A stretch of 64,000 nucleotides of DNA, taken from contig NZ_CP032757.1 of assembly GCF_003641185.1 (NCBI RefSeq), positions 1,488,001-1,552,000 on the forward strand, in the 5' to 3' direction. Below are positions 18,499 to 28,311 of this stretch, piece by piece; position 1 is the stretch's first letter; each line of letters starts with the position of its first letter. The stretch comes from Lactiplantibacillus pentosus. GTDB taxonomy: Bacteria > Bacillota > Bacilli > Lactobacillales > Lactobacillaceae. The notes under the pieces were generated by a model. The model ran no database searches. It had not been told where the DNA came from and saw nothing but the letters and a program-made list of their open reading frames with translations. Position numbers and translations under genes: made by a program.

Positions 18499-19101
18499 AT
18501 GTTTTCAGGAATTGTACAAGCCAAAGGTCGCGTCAGCCAGTGCCAGCGTGACGCATTAGAGATGACGCTCACGATTACTGCGCCGACAATCGTGACACCC
18601 ACACTTAAAATTGGAGATAGTGTGGCGGTCAACGGGATTTGTTTGACGGTAACGACGCTACAGCCGGATGCATTCAGCGTTGCGGTCATGCCAGAAACAA
18701 CGCGCCGGACGAATCTGGGCCAGATGAGCGTGGGGTCACAAGTTAATTTGGAACGGGCACTACAGGTCAATGGCCGCCTGGACGGACACATTGTTCAGGG
18801 GCATGTCGACTATTGTGGTCAGGTTCAGGAGCTGGTGCCAGATGAACACGCGTTACGAGTATTGATTAGTTTGCCAGCGGATTATCAAGCGTTGGTCGTT
18901 CCTAAGGGCTCGATTGCGGTTGATGGCGTGAGCTTGACCGTTGTAGCCGTGACTGCATCGACCTTTGAAGTTGATCTGATTCCACATTCGCAAGACGTCA
19001 CGACCCTCAGCGCGTTACAGATTGGCGAGACGGTGAATGTGGAGACCGATATTTTGGGCAAATACTTAGCCCGGCAAGTTGTTTTAGAAGGGAGCCATTA
19101 A
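18499..19101 (+). CDS. ribE: Riboflavin synthase alpha chain
   Basis: The product has 200 residues with two lumazine-binding repeats: [12 protein letters not shown] at the start and [14 protein letters not shown] around residue 97. Each repeat is a six-strand barrel and the enzyme works as a trimer, dismutating two 6,7-dimethyl-8-ribityllumazine molecules into riboflavin. [11 protein letters not shown] (repeat 1) and [11 protein letters not shown] (repeat 2) are the matching internal motifs. The gene is also called ribB in the Bacillus-style nomenclature used for L. plantarum. It is full length, unlike the truncated copy described for WCFS1. Confidence 0.95.
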   Translation: MFSGIVQAKGRVSQCQRDALEMTLTITAPTIVTPTLKIGDSVAVNGICLTVTTLQPDAFSVAVMPETTRRTNLGQMSVGSQVNLERALQVNGRLDGHIVQGHVDYCGQVQELVPDEHALRVLISLPADYQALVVPKGSIAVDGVSLTVVAVTASTFEVDLIPHSQDVTTLSALQIGETVNVETDILGKYLARQVVLEGSH

Positions 19102-19102
19102 C

Positions 19103-20314
19103 ATGGATACGATGACAAAAGTTGAACAAGCCTTGGCCGCATTAAAACGCGGTGATTTGATCATTGTTGCTGATGATGAAACGCGGGAAGCAGAGGGCGA
19201 CATGGTCGGTTTGGCCGCCAAAGCCACTACCGCGACCGTTAATCGCATGATTACCTCAGCACGGGGGTTGTTGTGCGTCCCGGTAGCGCCAGCAATTGCG
19301 ACCCGCTTGGGCTTAAAACCAATGACTGGCGAACGTGACGCATTTGGAACTGCCTTCACCGTTTCAACTGACCATCGAACGACGAGTACGGGAATCTCAG
19401 CTGCCGACCGTGCCAGGACGATTCAAGCGTTGGCCTCAACTGATAGTCAACCAACTGACTTTTATCATCCTGGCCATATTTTTCCACTGATTGCGCGGGC
19501 TGGCGGCTTACTAGAACGGCGCGGTCATACGGAAGCTGCGGTGACGTTGGCCAAGTTGGCCGGTGGTTCGCCCGTTGCCTACATCTGTGAAGTGGTCAAG
19601 AAAAACGGCTTGATGGCGCGCCGGCGCGATTTGAAATCATTGGCGGAAGGACTGCAGATGCCAATGATTACGATTGAAGATTTATTACAATACGCCATCC
19701 AAACGGGTGCGGTCAAGCTGGACACAACGCCGACAGTTGATTTGCCGACTCAGGACGGTGCGTTTAAATTAACAGGCTTCACGGTGCCGGGGCACACGGA
19801 ATTACCGTTAGCATTACAAACCGGTGATATCAGTGGTGACGAACCCGTACTAGTGCGGTTGCATTCCGAGTGTTTTACGGGTGATGTCTTAGGGTCACAA
19901 CGTTGCGACTGTGGTGCACAATTACACGCGGCCCTACGAACAATCAGTCAGGCCAAACGTGGGGTTTGTTTATACTTACGGCAAGAAGGTCGCGGCATTG
20001 GCTTGGCAAATAAAATCGCGGCGTACGCCTTGCAAGACCAAGGTGCGGATACCTATGATGCCAACGTTAAACTCGGTTTTAAACCGGATGAGCGCCGGTA
20101 CGACATTGCCGCTGTTATGTTACGGCAACTCGGCGTGACCAAGGTGCGGTTACTCACGAACAATCCGGACAAGGTCAAGCAGCTGCAAGCATTAGGCATC
20201 GAAGTCGTCGAACGCGTGCCATTGGAAATTCCAGCCAATCAACACGATTATGCCTATCTCAAGACGAAGCGGGATCGTTTCCATCATGAACTCAAACTTA
20301 CGGAGGTTAACTAA
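19103..20314 (+). CDS. ribBA: Bifunctional DHBP synthase / GTP cyclohydrolase II
   Basis: The 403-residue product joins two enzymes. Residues 1-205 are 3,4-dihydroxy-2-butanone 4-phosphate synthase (acidic loop [19 protein letters not shown], and [14 protein letters not shown]). Residues about 210-403 are GTP cyclohydrolase II with the zinc ligands in [20 protein letters not shown] and the catalytic [13 protein letters not shown]. It therefore supplies both precursors of lumazine. The ATG is one base after the ribE stop, with GAAGGGAG as ribosome site. Its TAA shares one base with the ribH start. Named ribA in L. plantarum literature. Confidence 0.95.
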   Translation: MDTMTKVEQALAALKRGDLIIVADDETREAEGDMVGLAAKATTATVNRMITSARGLLCVPVAPAIATRLGLKPMTGERDAFGTAFTVSTDHRTTSTGISAADRARTIQALASTDSQPTDFYHPGHIFPLIARAGGLLERRGHTEAAVTLAKLAGGSPVAYICEVVKKNGLMARRRDLKSLAEGLQMPMITIEDLLQYAIQTGAVKLDTTPTVDLPTQDGAFKLTGFTVPGHTELPLALQTGDISGDEPVLVRLHSECFTGDVLGSQRCDCGAQLHAALRTISQAKRGVCLYLRQEGRGIGLANKIAAYALQDQGADTYDANVKLGFKPDERRYDIAAVMLRQLGVTKVRLLTNNPDKVKQLQALGIEVVERVPLEIPANQHDYAYLKTKRDRFHHELKLTEVN

Positions 20315-20781
20315 TGACAACTTTTAAGGGACAAATCACAGGTCAAGGACTCAAAGTCGGCATCGTCGTGGCCCGGTTCAATGAATTCGTGACCAAGCAA
20401 CTGCTGGCTGGCGCACAAGAAAGCCTGCAACAACACGGGGTTAATGCGGATGATATTGATGTTGCCTGGGTGCCGGGGGCGTTTGAAATCCCACTGACCG
20501 TACAGAAAATGATTAACACCAAGCGCTACGATGGTGTGATTGCGTTAGGTGCTGTCATTCGCGGTGCGACCGCGCACTTTGACTACGTTTGTAGCGGTGT
20601 GACCACCGGTGTCGCGTCCGTCAGCCTGGCTACCGACACGCCGGTGATGTTTGGCGTATTGACCACTGACACCATTGAACAGGCGATGGGCCGCGCTGGT
20701 TTTAAGAGCGGTAACAAGGGGGCCGATTGCGCGGTCAGTTTATTGGAGACGATCGATGTGCAACGGGCGCTAACTGAGTAA
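20314..20781 (+). CDS. ribH: 6,7-dimethyl-8-ribityllumazine synthase
   Basis: The product has 155 residues, the normal size. Motifs are VARFNEFVT near the N-terminus, VPGAFEIPL around residue 50, [16 protein letters not shown] containing the catalytic His, and [17 protein letters not shown]. It condenses the products of RibD (after dephosphorylation) and RibBA and usually assembles into a large hollow particle. It is the last gene of the operon, followed by a terminator. With ribD, ribE and ribBA the pathway is complete apart from the unassigned phosphatase. Confidence 0.96.
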   Translation: MTTFKGQITGQGLKVGIVVARFNEFVTKQLLAGAQESLQQHGVNADDIDVAWVPGAFEIPLTVQKMINTKRYDGVIALGAVIRGATAHFDYVCSGVTTGVASVSLATDTPVMFGVLTTDTIEQAMGRAGFKSGNKGADCAVSLLETIDVQRALTE

Positions 20782-20851
20782 TTGGCGTGAAACGAAGCGT
20801 TGTGAATTCAAAACAGCGTGAACCGTTTAGACACGTATATGTGTATCAAAA

Positions 20852-20905
20852 AACAGCTCGAAGCTAATTTGCATCACGGATGCAGTTGGCTTCGGGTTGT
20901 TTTTT
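20852..20905 (+). terminator. Terminator of the rib operon
   Basis: AACAGCTCGAAGCTAA pairs, with one or two mismatches, with TTGGCTTCGGGTTGTT and is followed by T residues. Confidence 0.75.
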
Positions 20906-20952
20906 ATGCCTATTGATATGAAGCATTTCTGACAATACCGTTTTTCGGTAAC

Positions 20953-22818
20953 TTACCGATAACGCTGGATTTCATGTCGCGTCACTGGTCGTAACTGGTC
21001 GCGTGTGACCCGGTAGAAGCCGGTCCGAATGCGTTGATGGTAGGCCCGCTTAACGCCGCGCGTGAAAGAACGGTCGTATTTAGGGATGACAACGTACTCA
21101 TACTGACGCAAGGATTTGCGAAATCGTTGGGGCGATTTACTGAAGTGCGCCTGACCACTGGCATTATTGGTGAAGAAATAATAGTTTGCCAGATAGCCCG
21201 CATAATAAGTGGTCACTTCAACTTGTTGCGGGTCGACGATCAAAATTTTGGCGTTGTTCAGTTTGGTCCATGGTTGCGTCACTTGACTGAGCTTGACCGG
21301 TAGTGAGCGGCGGTTATAGTGATTCGTAAACGTCGTGCCGTTGATTTCAGAGTACATCATGATGATTGCAAAAAACATCACCAAGAAGGTTGCAAGTTGG
21401 TAGCCGTTCTTGGTCCAAATCGAACGAAAAGTCCGGGGACTGCGCTCGGCTAGATTCTGTTCATAGAACGTTTTGTCAATGACACGGACGAGGGCCATCA
21501 TGCCGATGAACAAATTCAACACTACGACGGTCGACATGTACCGTTCAAAGCCATCGAGTGTAATGGCTTCAGCGTATGGCATCGATAAGACATACATACC
21601 GAGCAAACTACCGTAATAGATAAGCGTAATTAGGTCAAGCAGGCCTAAAAGTTTTAGTAGCGAATTCGGATGATGGCACATAAATTTGATAATGGCCCAG
21701 GCCGCAATCAAACCGAGGTTGATCACCAGGAAGCCTTGGGTGGACAATGACTGCCAACTGAAAATTTGATTTAAAAATGCTTGTCCAATTTTGATTAAAC
21801 CGGTGACGCCTTCACGAGCAAACTGGTTTTGATAGGCTGCCGCACTGATTTCGTGTTTCGAAGTGGTAAAGGTCAGGTGAACATGAATTTCCCACCAAAT
21901 AAACGGTAGCGCCGCAACCAGTAGTGTCCCCAATAGTCGTGCGGTGATCTTCAACGTTTGTCGGAATCGGTGGCCACGCACGCGGTGGTGAATCAGCGTG
22001 GCGAGATAGTCAATGACTAAAATGGCGACGAAAAATGCGGCCGAGTTTTTGATGAGTAGCAGGACGCCACAAAACAGGGCGACGTGTGCTGCTAGCATCT
22101 TGGGACGCGACTGGTAAACGAAGATGCCAACGATACCGGCAACGGTGATGATTGCGAGCACGTAATCAACCAAGAGATTATTGAGTCGAATGTTGATGTT
22201 AAAGACGTACGAAATTGCAATCGTCAGACAGAGTAACATTGAATTAAGACCGCGTGTTCGATCCCGGAGCGTTGCAAAAATAGTGTAGCTAGCCGCCCAA
22301 ATCAAGATAAATTGTCCGACCAGCATTGCCCCCGCGCTGAATCCAGCAAACGTCACGAACTGTGTTAGAAATAGGGCGGTCGCGGGTGGATAGGAACTGA
22401 AGGAAATAATGGTATCGGTTGCGCCAGGTAAATGTCCGGTATACGTCATGAATTTAACCATCGTCGCCCAGTGTGAAAAATTATCATAATGAATGAGTGG
22501 GCTCTGACCAAGTACGATCGCCATCACGATTCCTAGGAAAATCATCCAAATGTCAAATAGATGTAGTCCGTCATGATGGATGCTAACTTTCCCGGTATAG
22601 CCGAGTACCAGGCGGGTGATGAGCAACACGACGCCCAAACTAGTCACAAGCCAAATTCCAGGTCTTAACAGATTGACCATTGCGAAACCATACAACAACA
22701 TCATTTGAATCAGAATACCGGTAATCCACGTTAAATAGGGATTCACGTGGACTAGCCGGAGTGCGCTACTATAACCAATTAACGCCAGGGCGAAGAAGAG
22801 TCCCCCAATGATAGCCAA
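20953..22818 (-). CDS. Polytopic membrane protein, GT-C-like, paralogue of the gene at 22835-24673
   Basis: The 621-residue product has about 12 helices over residues 1-470 and a soluble C-terminal domain of about 130 residues (KILIVDPQQVEVTTYYAGYLANYYFFT). A first-loop motif SPLIHYDNFSHWATMVKFM, with an Asp next to conserved His and Asn, is shared with its neighbour and resembles the catalytic loop of GT-C enzymes. The start is TTG at 22818, preceded by AAAGGTGGGG; no ATG fits. It is the last gene of a leftward operon with a BcsA-like synthase and a GT2-GtrA protein. A lipid-linked sugar transferase for a surface glycan is inferred; the function is unproven. Confidence 0.7.
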   Translation of the reverse strand: MAIIGGLFFALALIGYSSALRLVHVNPYLTWITGILIQMMLLYGFAMVNLLRPGIWLVTSLGVVLLITRLVLGYTGKVSIHHDGLHLFDIWMIFLGIVMAIVLGQSPLIHYDNFSHWATMVKFMTYTGHLPGATDTIISFSSYPPATALFLTQFVTFAGFSAGAMLVGQFILIWAASYTIFATLRDRTRGLNSMLLCLTIAISYVFNINIRLNNLLVDYVLAIITVAGIVGIFVYQSRPKMLAAHVALFCGVLLLIKNSAAFFVAILVIDYLATLIHHRVRGHRFRQTLKITARLLGTLLVAALPFIWWEIHVHLTFTTSKHEISAAAYQNQFAREGVTGLIKIGQAFLNQIFSWQSLSTQGFLVINLGLIAAWAIIKFMCHHPNSLLKLLGLLDLITLIYYGSLLGMYVLSMPYAEAITLDGFERYMSTVVVLNLFIGMMALVRVIDKTFYEQNLAERSPRTFRSIWTKNGYQLATFLVMFFAIIMMYSEINGTTFTNHYNRRSLPVKLSQVTQPWTKLNNAKILIVDPQQVEVTTYYAGYLANYYFFTNNASGQAHFSKSPQRFRKSLRQYEYVVIPKYDRSFTRGVKRAYHQRIRTGFYRVTRDQLRPVTRHEIQRYR

Positions 22819-22834
22819 GTTGACCCCACCTTTC

Positions 22835-24673
22835 TTAATGCATCCGAATCAACCCGTGTTTTGTGACTTTAAACAGTCCCGTAACGACGTGTTGATGGAA
22901 GACTTTTTTGGTCAGTACCGTAAACGTGCGATGGCTTTCTGGAATAGCGACGTACTGATACTGCTCAACGGTCCGTTTGAAGATTTTCGGCGTCATCATA
23001 AAGTCCTCTTGTCCGACCGCTTTGTCAGTGAAGTACCAGTAGCGGCCGACGTAGCCTGCATAGTAATCATTTACATCGACGACTTCGGGATCAACAATCA
23101 GTACTTTACGGTGATTTAAGTGAGTCCACTGCTTAGAGACCCGCGACATTTGTAAAGGAAGTGTATTGTGATTCATCTCATTGGTGAACTTAGTCCCGGT
23201 GATTTCAGAATACATCATGGTGATGGCGAAAAAGCCGGTGACGAGGGTCGCTATCTGATAAATATTTTTGGTGGTCGCACTCTTGAAAGCTTGGGTGTCA
23301 CGTTTTGCAAAATTTTGCTCGAATTGTTGCCGATCAAGAACCCGGACGAGCGCGATTGCCCCGATGAATAGGTTAAGGATCACGGTACTTGCCATATAGC
23401 GTTCAAAGCCATCGAGGAGAATGGCTTCCGCGTATGGCATTGATAAGATATACATGCCAAACAAACTGGCATAGTAGGCGATGAAAATCACATCGAGCAG
23501 GATGGCTGTTGCCAATAGATTGTTCCGTTGATGTTGCCGAAGCCGAACAAAGGCCCAAGTTACAATCAAAACGACGTTGATCAATAGGATGCCCTTAGTG
23601 GATAGTGAATTGAGACTGAAAATTTGGTTTAAAAACTTGTGACCAATTTTCAACAGGGCTTGCTGACTTTCACCGCTGAGTTGTTTAGCGTACGCCTGGG
23701 TGCTGATCTGGTGCTTTGAAACGGTAAACGTCTGTTTCACGTGCCATTGCCACCAAACAAATGGCAAAACGCCGGCGCCGATGCTAGCCGCAAATTGAAT
23801 CGGTACGGTGATTAGTCGGCGCCAGTGCCAGTGATGGTTGGTGATTAAGGTGTATAAGAAATAGGCGCCAATCATGATGACGAAAAAGGTCGCTGAATTT
23901 TTAACTAGTAGTAAGACTGAGACAAAAATAGCCACGTGGGCGCACAGCAAAATTGGCCGCTTCCGATAGACAAAAATTCCGACGAGTGCCGCAATCGTCA
24001 CAATTGGCAGGACGTAATCAACGAGTAAATTATTGAGTCGAATTGCCACGTTGAACACGAATGAGATTGCCAAAGTGAAGCACAGGGCAAAACTGGTCAA
24101 TGCGCGTGAGCGATCCCTTAAGCCGGCAAAAAGGGCGTAGGCTGCACCCCAAATCAAGATAAACTGAGCGACCAGCATGGCGCCGTCACTAAAACCGACC
24201 CAGTGCACGAACTGGGTGATGAACAGTGCTGTTGCTGGTGGATAAGACGTAAATGAAATCAGATGGTCGCTAGCTCCGGGCAGCCGACCGGTGAACACCA
24301 TAAACTTGACCATCACGGCCCAGTGAGAGAAATTATCGTAATGAACTAAGGGACTTTGCCATAAGGTATGCCCGGTGACGATGCCCAGTCCAATCATCCA
24401 GAAATCAAATAAATGGATACCTTCAAAACGCAGCTGAGCTTTCCGAAAGAAACTCATGACTAGCCAGAGGCCTGCGAGTCCAACGCCTAGATAGGTGACG
24501 ACTTGAATGCCAAGCGTGAGCCAGCCGGTCATGGCAAACCCATATAAGATCAAAATTTGAACCAACATTGCAGTGATCCAGGCCAGGTAGGGACTGACTC
24601 CCAGGCGGCGGAGCGTCCCATTATAACCTAAAAGTCCAATGGCATATATCGCGAATCCAAGCCAAACTGACAT
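22835..24673 (-). CDS. Polytopic membrane protein, GT-C-like, paralogue of the gene at 20953-22818
   Basis: This 612-residue protein is similar along its whole length to the next gene downstream, for example in SPLVHYDNFSHWAVMVKFM, TSYPPATALFITQFVHWVGF and YAEAILLDGFERYMAST. It has about 12 helices and a C-terminal soluble domain with LIVDPEVVDVNDYYAGYVGRYW. The pair clearly arose by tandem duplication; they diverged strongly, so they may use different sugars or form a heterodimer. The ATG follows AGGAGG at 9 bases. It starts 15 bases after the synthase gene ends. Function is inferred only from fold and operon. Confidence 0.7.
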   Translation of the reverse strand: MSVWLGFAIYAIGLLGYNGTLRRLGVSPYLAWITAMLVQILILYGFAMTGWLTLGIQVVTYLGVGLAGLWLVMSFFRKAQLRFEGIHLFDFWMIGLGIVTGHTLWQSPLVHYDNFSHWAVMVKFMVFTGRLPGASDHLISFTSYPPATALFITQFVHWVGFSDGAMLVAQFILIWGAAYALFAGLRDRSRALTSFALCFTLAISFVFNVAIRLNNLLVDYVLPIVTIAALVGIFVYRKRPILLCAHVAIFVSVLLLVKNSATFFVIMIGAYFLYTLITNHHWHWRRLITVPIQFAASIGAGVLPFVWWQWHVKQTFTVSKHQISTQAYAKQLSGESQQALLKIGHKFLNQIFSLNSLSTKGILLINVVLIVTWAFVRLRQHQRNNLLATAILLDVIFIAYYASLFGMYILSMPYAEAILLDGFERYMASTVILNLFIGAIALVRVLDRQQFEQNFAKRDTQAFKSATTKNIYQIATLVTGFFAITMMYSEITGTKFTNEMNHNTLPLQMSRVSKQWTHLNHRKVLIVDPEVVDVNDYYAGYVGRYWYFTDKAVGQEDFMMTPKIFKRTVEQYQYVAIPESHRTFTVLTKKVFHQHVVTGLFKVTKHGLIRMH

Positions 24674-24688
24674 AACGACTGATTCCTC

Positions 24689-26674
24689 CTAAAAGCGATT
24701 AAAACGACGACTAAGCTTGCGTTCATAAGTGCGAGCACGCACCACTAAGTTCATGTAAAGCTCATCAAATGGCGTGACCCAGGTATCTTGAACACTTGGG
24801 AGGGTTTTGTTGCTGCCATCGTAAATAAGTTGTAAATAATGGTTGCGATTTTCATCAGCAGTAACTTCAACTTGAACACTGTAGATCACGTCATCATCTC
24901 GATGACTGATACGAGCGACCTGACCAGATAAGTGGATGGTGAAGTCCTGATGCTTTACGGTCAATTTGATATGGTCACCCTCGGCAATGGTTTCAACCGG
25001 GCCATCAGTCGTTCGAAAGGCAATTCCGCCCTCAGAGACATCCTCAGTCATGATGGGGTGCCACTGCCCATCAGTGGCTTGAACGGTGCCAGACACGCGA
25101 CGGATGAAGCGTTCATTCTTGCGGTACACCGGACGCCCCATTGCAATAAATAAACACATGCTTAAATTCACAAAATGCATCAGGAGCCAGAAAGTAATCA
25201 CGCTGCCGACTAGGATCTCGGACCCATACTTACCGTAATTAAATTTAATGATCGCTACCAAGGTGATGGTCCATAAAATCAAGTACGGTAAGATATAAAG
25301 TTTGTCTTTTAGCGAATAGGTCACATTCTTGGCAGTGACTTTGAACTTTTTCGCTTTGATTCCGAGACTTTCAAGAATAACGGGAATAAAGAGGTAGGGG
25401 GCAAAGAAAGTCTCTTGAACTTCGCCCCAGCGTTCATTGCGAATCTTGGCGTTATCCCCCATGCCAGAAGTGTCCCCCATGACGTAGTGGAGCAGGAAGT
25501 ATCCCGGTGCCCAAATGACCATCAAAATCCAGAAGTTGGCATTGACGACTTGAATCTTGAAGAGTGCGTACAAAATCGGGGCAATCATATAAATCATTCG
25601 CCGGAAAAAAGCCCACCAATAGAAGTACGTGTTGAGCAGGATGACGCGATTAATAAAAGATAAGTGGCGATTCGTAAAAATATGCAAGTTGCGGCAACTT
25701 TGAATCACGCCGCGAGCCCAACGCGTCCGCTGTTTGATGACGCCTTTCATATCAATTGGGGTGATGCCACTTGATTGTGGTACCTTGGTCGCCAAGCTAA
25801 TATAGCCGGCCATATTGAGCATCGTGCCCAGTTCGAAATCTTCGGTAATCGTGTCGGTTGGAAACCCGCCGACTTCATCGACTGCTTGCCGCAAAAAGAC
25901 GGCGTTGGAGCCCGTGAAGAGGGCGCGTTTGTTACCGCCGTTTAGAATGTTGACATCACGCGAGAAAAAATCTTGTTCATTCGGAATGATTTTTTCGGAA
26001 AATAGATTGAACTGAAAAATATCCGCATTGTAAAAACTTTGCGGCGTTTGCACAAAACCCAGTGGTTCGGTGTGGTCAGGGTCGTCAGCCAGTTGCTGGA
26101 AATTTTCGGTGAACAACGGAACGGTATTCCGGAGAAAGCTCGAAAAGGGAATCATGTCCGTGTCAAAAATTGCAAATAACGGTGCGTGCAGTTTTGCGAG
26201 CGTATGGTTGATATTTCCAGATTTTGCTTGATGATTGTCGTCCATACCGGAATAGCCGACGTGGTAGTGTTTCGCCAACGCCTGAACTTCCGGCCGATTG
26301 CCATCATCTGCGACCACCACATGAACTTTACTTTTGTCTGGATAGTCAATATAAGTCGCGGCATTTATGGTCTTTCGTAGCAGTTCAACCGGTTCATTGT
26401 GCGTCACGATAATGATATCGACGTCAGGTAATGGCTGGGTTGACGTGTAATCAGGAATGACTAAGTTCCATTTTTTCTTAGTTGAAAGCATCCTGAAAAA
26501 GATCAAGATAAACCCGGTCAAATTTGAGAGAATTTCACTAATCACGAGCAATAATGCAAAAATAAGCGTTAGAATATTTGCCCGCCATGGAATCGTAAAA
26601 AAGACGCGCCACAGCAGGTAAATAATCGATAATGCAATTGCTAGAAAATAGAGAAAACGCCGTTTATTGGACAT
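24689..26674 (-). CDS. BcsA-like processive glycosyltransferase with PilZ domain
   Basis: The 661-residue membrane synthase has two N-terminal helices, a GT2 domain (about 85-330) and further helices with a C-terminal PilZ domain (about 530-625). GT2 signatures of processive synthases are all present: IVTHNEP, VADDGNRPE, FDTDMIPFSSFLRN, TEDFELG and QRTRWARG (QxxRW). PilZ signatures are RFIRR (RxxxR) and DVSEGG (DxSxxG), so it should be activated by cyclic di-GMP. It resembles cellulose and Listeria Pss-type synthases, but the product polymer cannot be deduced. The ATG at 26674 follows AAGGAGCGG and overlaps the end of the GT2-GtrA gene by 11 bases; a longer frame to 26779 has no ribosome site. 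Confidence 0.87.
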   Translation of the reverse strand: MSNKRRFLYFLAIALSIIYLLWRVFFTIPWRANILTLIFALLLVISEILSNLTGFILIFFRMLSTKKKWNLVIPDYTSTQPLPDVDIIIVTHNEPVELLRKTINAATYIDYPDKSKVHVVVADDGNRPEVQALAKHYHVGYSGMDDNHQAKSGNINHTLAKLHAPLFAIFDTDMIPFSSFLRNTVPLFTENFQQLADDPDHTEPLGFVQTPQSFYNADIFQFNLFSEKIIPNEQDFFSRDVNILNGGNKRALFTGSNAVFLRQAVDEVGGFPTDTITEDFELGTMLNMAGYISLATKVPQSSGITPIDMKGVIKQRTRWARGVIQSCRNLHIFTNRHLSFINRVILLNTYFYWWAFFRRMIYMIAPILYALFKIQVVNANFWILMVIWAPGYFLLHYVMGDTSGMGDNAKIRNERWGEVQETFFAPYLFIPVILESLGIKAKKFKVTAKNVTYSLKDKLYILPYLILWTITLVAIIKFNYGKYGSEILVGSVITFWLLMHFVNLSMCLFIAMGRPVYRKNERFIRRVSGTVQATDGQWHPIMTEDVSEGGIAFRTTDGPVETIAEGDHIKLTVKHQDFTIHLSGQVARISHRDDDVIYSVQVEVTADENRNHYLQLIYDGSNKTLPSVQDTWVTPFDELYMNLVVRARTYERKLSRRFNRF

Positions 26675-27752
26675 GTTGAGTCCGCTCCTTGAATATAAAA
26701 TCACGTTGAATCTGATAACTGATAATAAATAACATAAAGTCGACCAGCATCTTGGCAATCGTTGGCACAATCTGTCCACTTGAAGCCGGTAACACCGCAG
26801 TTAAGGCATTGGTCAAGAAACCAGAAGCTAACATTTGCACGATGAAGAGGCCCGCATATTTAAGTAACGTTTGCTGACCGGCATGTTCAAAGACCACACG
26901 ATGGTTGATGGCGTAGTTGACGATCGACGAAAGCACGCGGGATGCAATTGTCGCAATGAGAATACTGTTCAAGACATGGTTGCCCAGAATAAAAAGTGTG
27001 AGATAGAACAGACTGATGTCAACCACAAAAGAGATGAGGCCACTCGCAGCAAATTTAAAAAAGCGCGCATAAATCGCAATCGAATCCCGAATAACACGAA
27101 AATGGGAAGATGAATTTCCATCTAGATAAATCGTCGGAATCGGCTGTTCGATGACTTTAATCTGGTACTTTTTAGCTTGCAGTAGCATATCAAATTCAAA
27201 TTCAAACCGGTCTCCCGGAAATCGAATCAATGCTGGTATGTACCTGATTGGAATCACACGCAAACCAGTCTGCGTATCGGAAATATTCTGATGAGTCAAC
27301 AAACGGACGAGGCCACTGGTCAGCAGATTGCCGAACTGGCTACGAAAGGGGACCGCGTTGGTAAAGTGCCGAACGCCAATGACCAACTGTTGTGGCTGTC
27401 GACTGAATGTCGCGACACAGCTTGCAAGTGCTGCAACGGTGTGCTGACCATCAGAATCCATCGTTGCAACTCCGGAAACGGTTGGTAAGTGTGCCTCGAC
27501 ATACTGAAAGCCAGTTTTCAATGCGGCCCCCTTACCGCGATTGTGCGTGTGATGTAAAATCGTTAGGTTATTTAAAGGTAGTTGTTGTAATTGTGTAAAA
27601 ATCGATTGATGGCTGCTGTCACTGCCATCGTCCACAATAATGAATGCTCGAATTTTCTGCATTAGTTCCGGCGCGTCAATAAAATCCCGAATCAAAGCAA
27701 TTAGCTTTTTATCGGGATTTAGTGCCGGAATAATAACGTTGATTTGTTCCAT
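26664..27752 (-). CDS. GT2 glycosyltransferase fused to a GtrA-like membrane domain
   Basis: This 362-residue protein has a GT2 domain in residues 1-215 (NVIIPALNPDKKL, IVDDGSDSS, GKGAALKTGF, ATMDSDGQH as metal site) and a GtrA domain of four helices in residues 225-355 (ASGLISFVVDISLFYLTLFI; RVLSSIVNYAINHRVVF). The GT2 part is of the dolichyl/undecaprenyl-phosphate sugar transferase type, and GtrA domains are thought to flip or present the lipid-linked sugar. It is the first gene of the four-gene leftward operon and would feed the two GT-C-like proteins. The ATG follows GGGGGG. Confidence 0.87.
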   Translation of the reverse strand: MEQINVIIPALNPDKKLIALIRDFIDAPELMQKIRAFIIVDDGSDSSHQSIFTQLQQLPLNNLTILHHTHNRGKGAALKTGFQYVEAHLPTVSGVATMDSDGQHTVAALASCVATFSRQPQQLVIGVRHFTNAVPFRSQFGNLLTSGLVRLLTHQNISDTQTGLRVIPIRYIPALIRFPGDRFEFEFDMLLQAKKYQIKVIEQPIPTIYLDGNSSSHFRVIRDSIAIYARFFKFAASGLISFVVDISLFYLTLFILGNHVLNSILIATIASRVLSSIVNYAINHRVVFEHAGQQTLLKYAGLFIVQMLASGFLTNALTAVLPASSGQIVPTIAKMLVDFMLFIISYQIQRDFIFKERTQHVQ

Positions 27753-28311
27753 GGTTCCCCCCGTTGGTACCTGAATCTGTTGTGTTCATATACTTTAACT
27801 TATCACATTATTATTGAAAAGTATATACGATTAACAAAGACCACGGGTAACCTTTAATGATGGCAGTAATGAGAAGCTTGTTGTTTAGGAGATGTTTTCT
27901 AAGTTGGGTTGTTCAATTAACTAACTGTATTTCAGAAAATCATATATGATTAATAACTGAGCGTGAATTAGTTGTTTCAAAGAATACGTATCACAGTTTT
28001 GATGGATTGGCATCAAATCATGATCTCTTGGTAACTGATGAGGTCTCGGATTGTTGCACATATAAAAAGTTTTGAATCGTGGTATTGCAATGGTATTGAA
28101 TCAAGAAAGGTTGCGTTTATTTAACGGCTACACGAGGCCAATTTCTGACCGTACTGCTGGTAGCGAATGACAACTCTGCCAACCAAATTGATGACTTGTG
28201 ATTTACAACGATTTACAGTAGCCACAGCTAACATTAACGCAACTGAATGTGCTACAGTAGTTGAGTAAGCAACGTATTACAAGCACGTTGGAAATGCAGG
28301 AGGCGGACGAG
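27753..28311. other. AT-rich divergent intergenic region
   Basis: This 559-bp stretch separates the leftward glycan operon from the SGNH hydrolase gene and must contain both promoters. Two CTACAGTA-type words near 28215 and 28252 are noted without interpretation. No gene, terminator or structured RNA was recognised. Confidence 0.5.
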
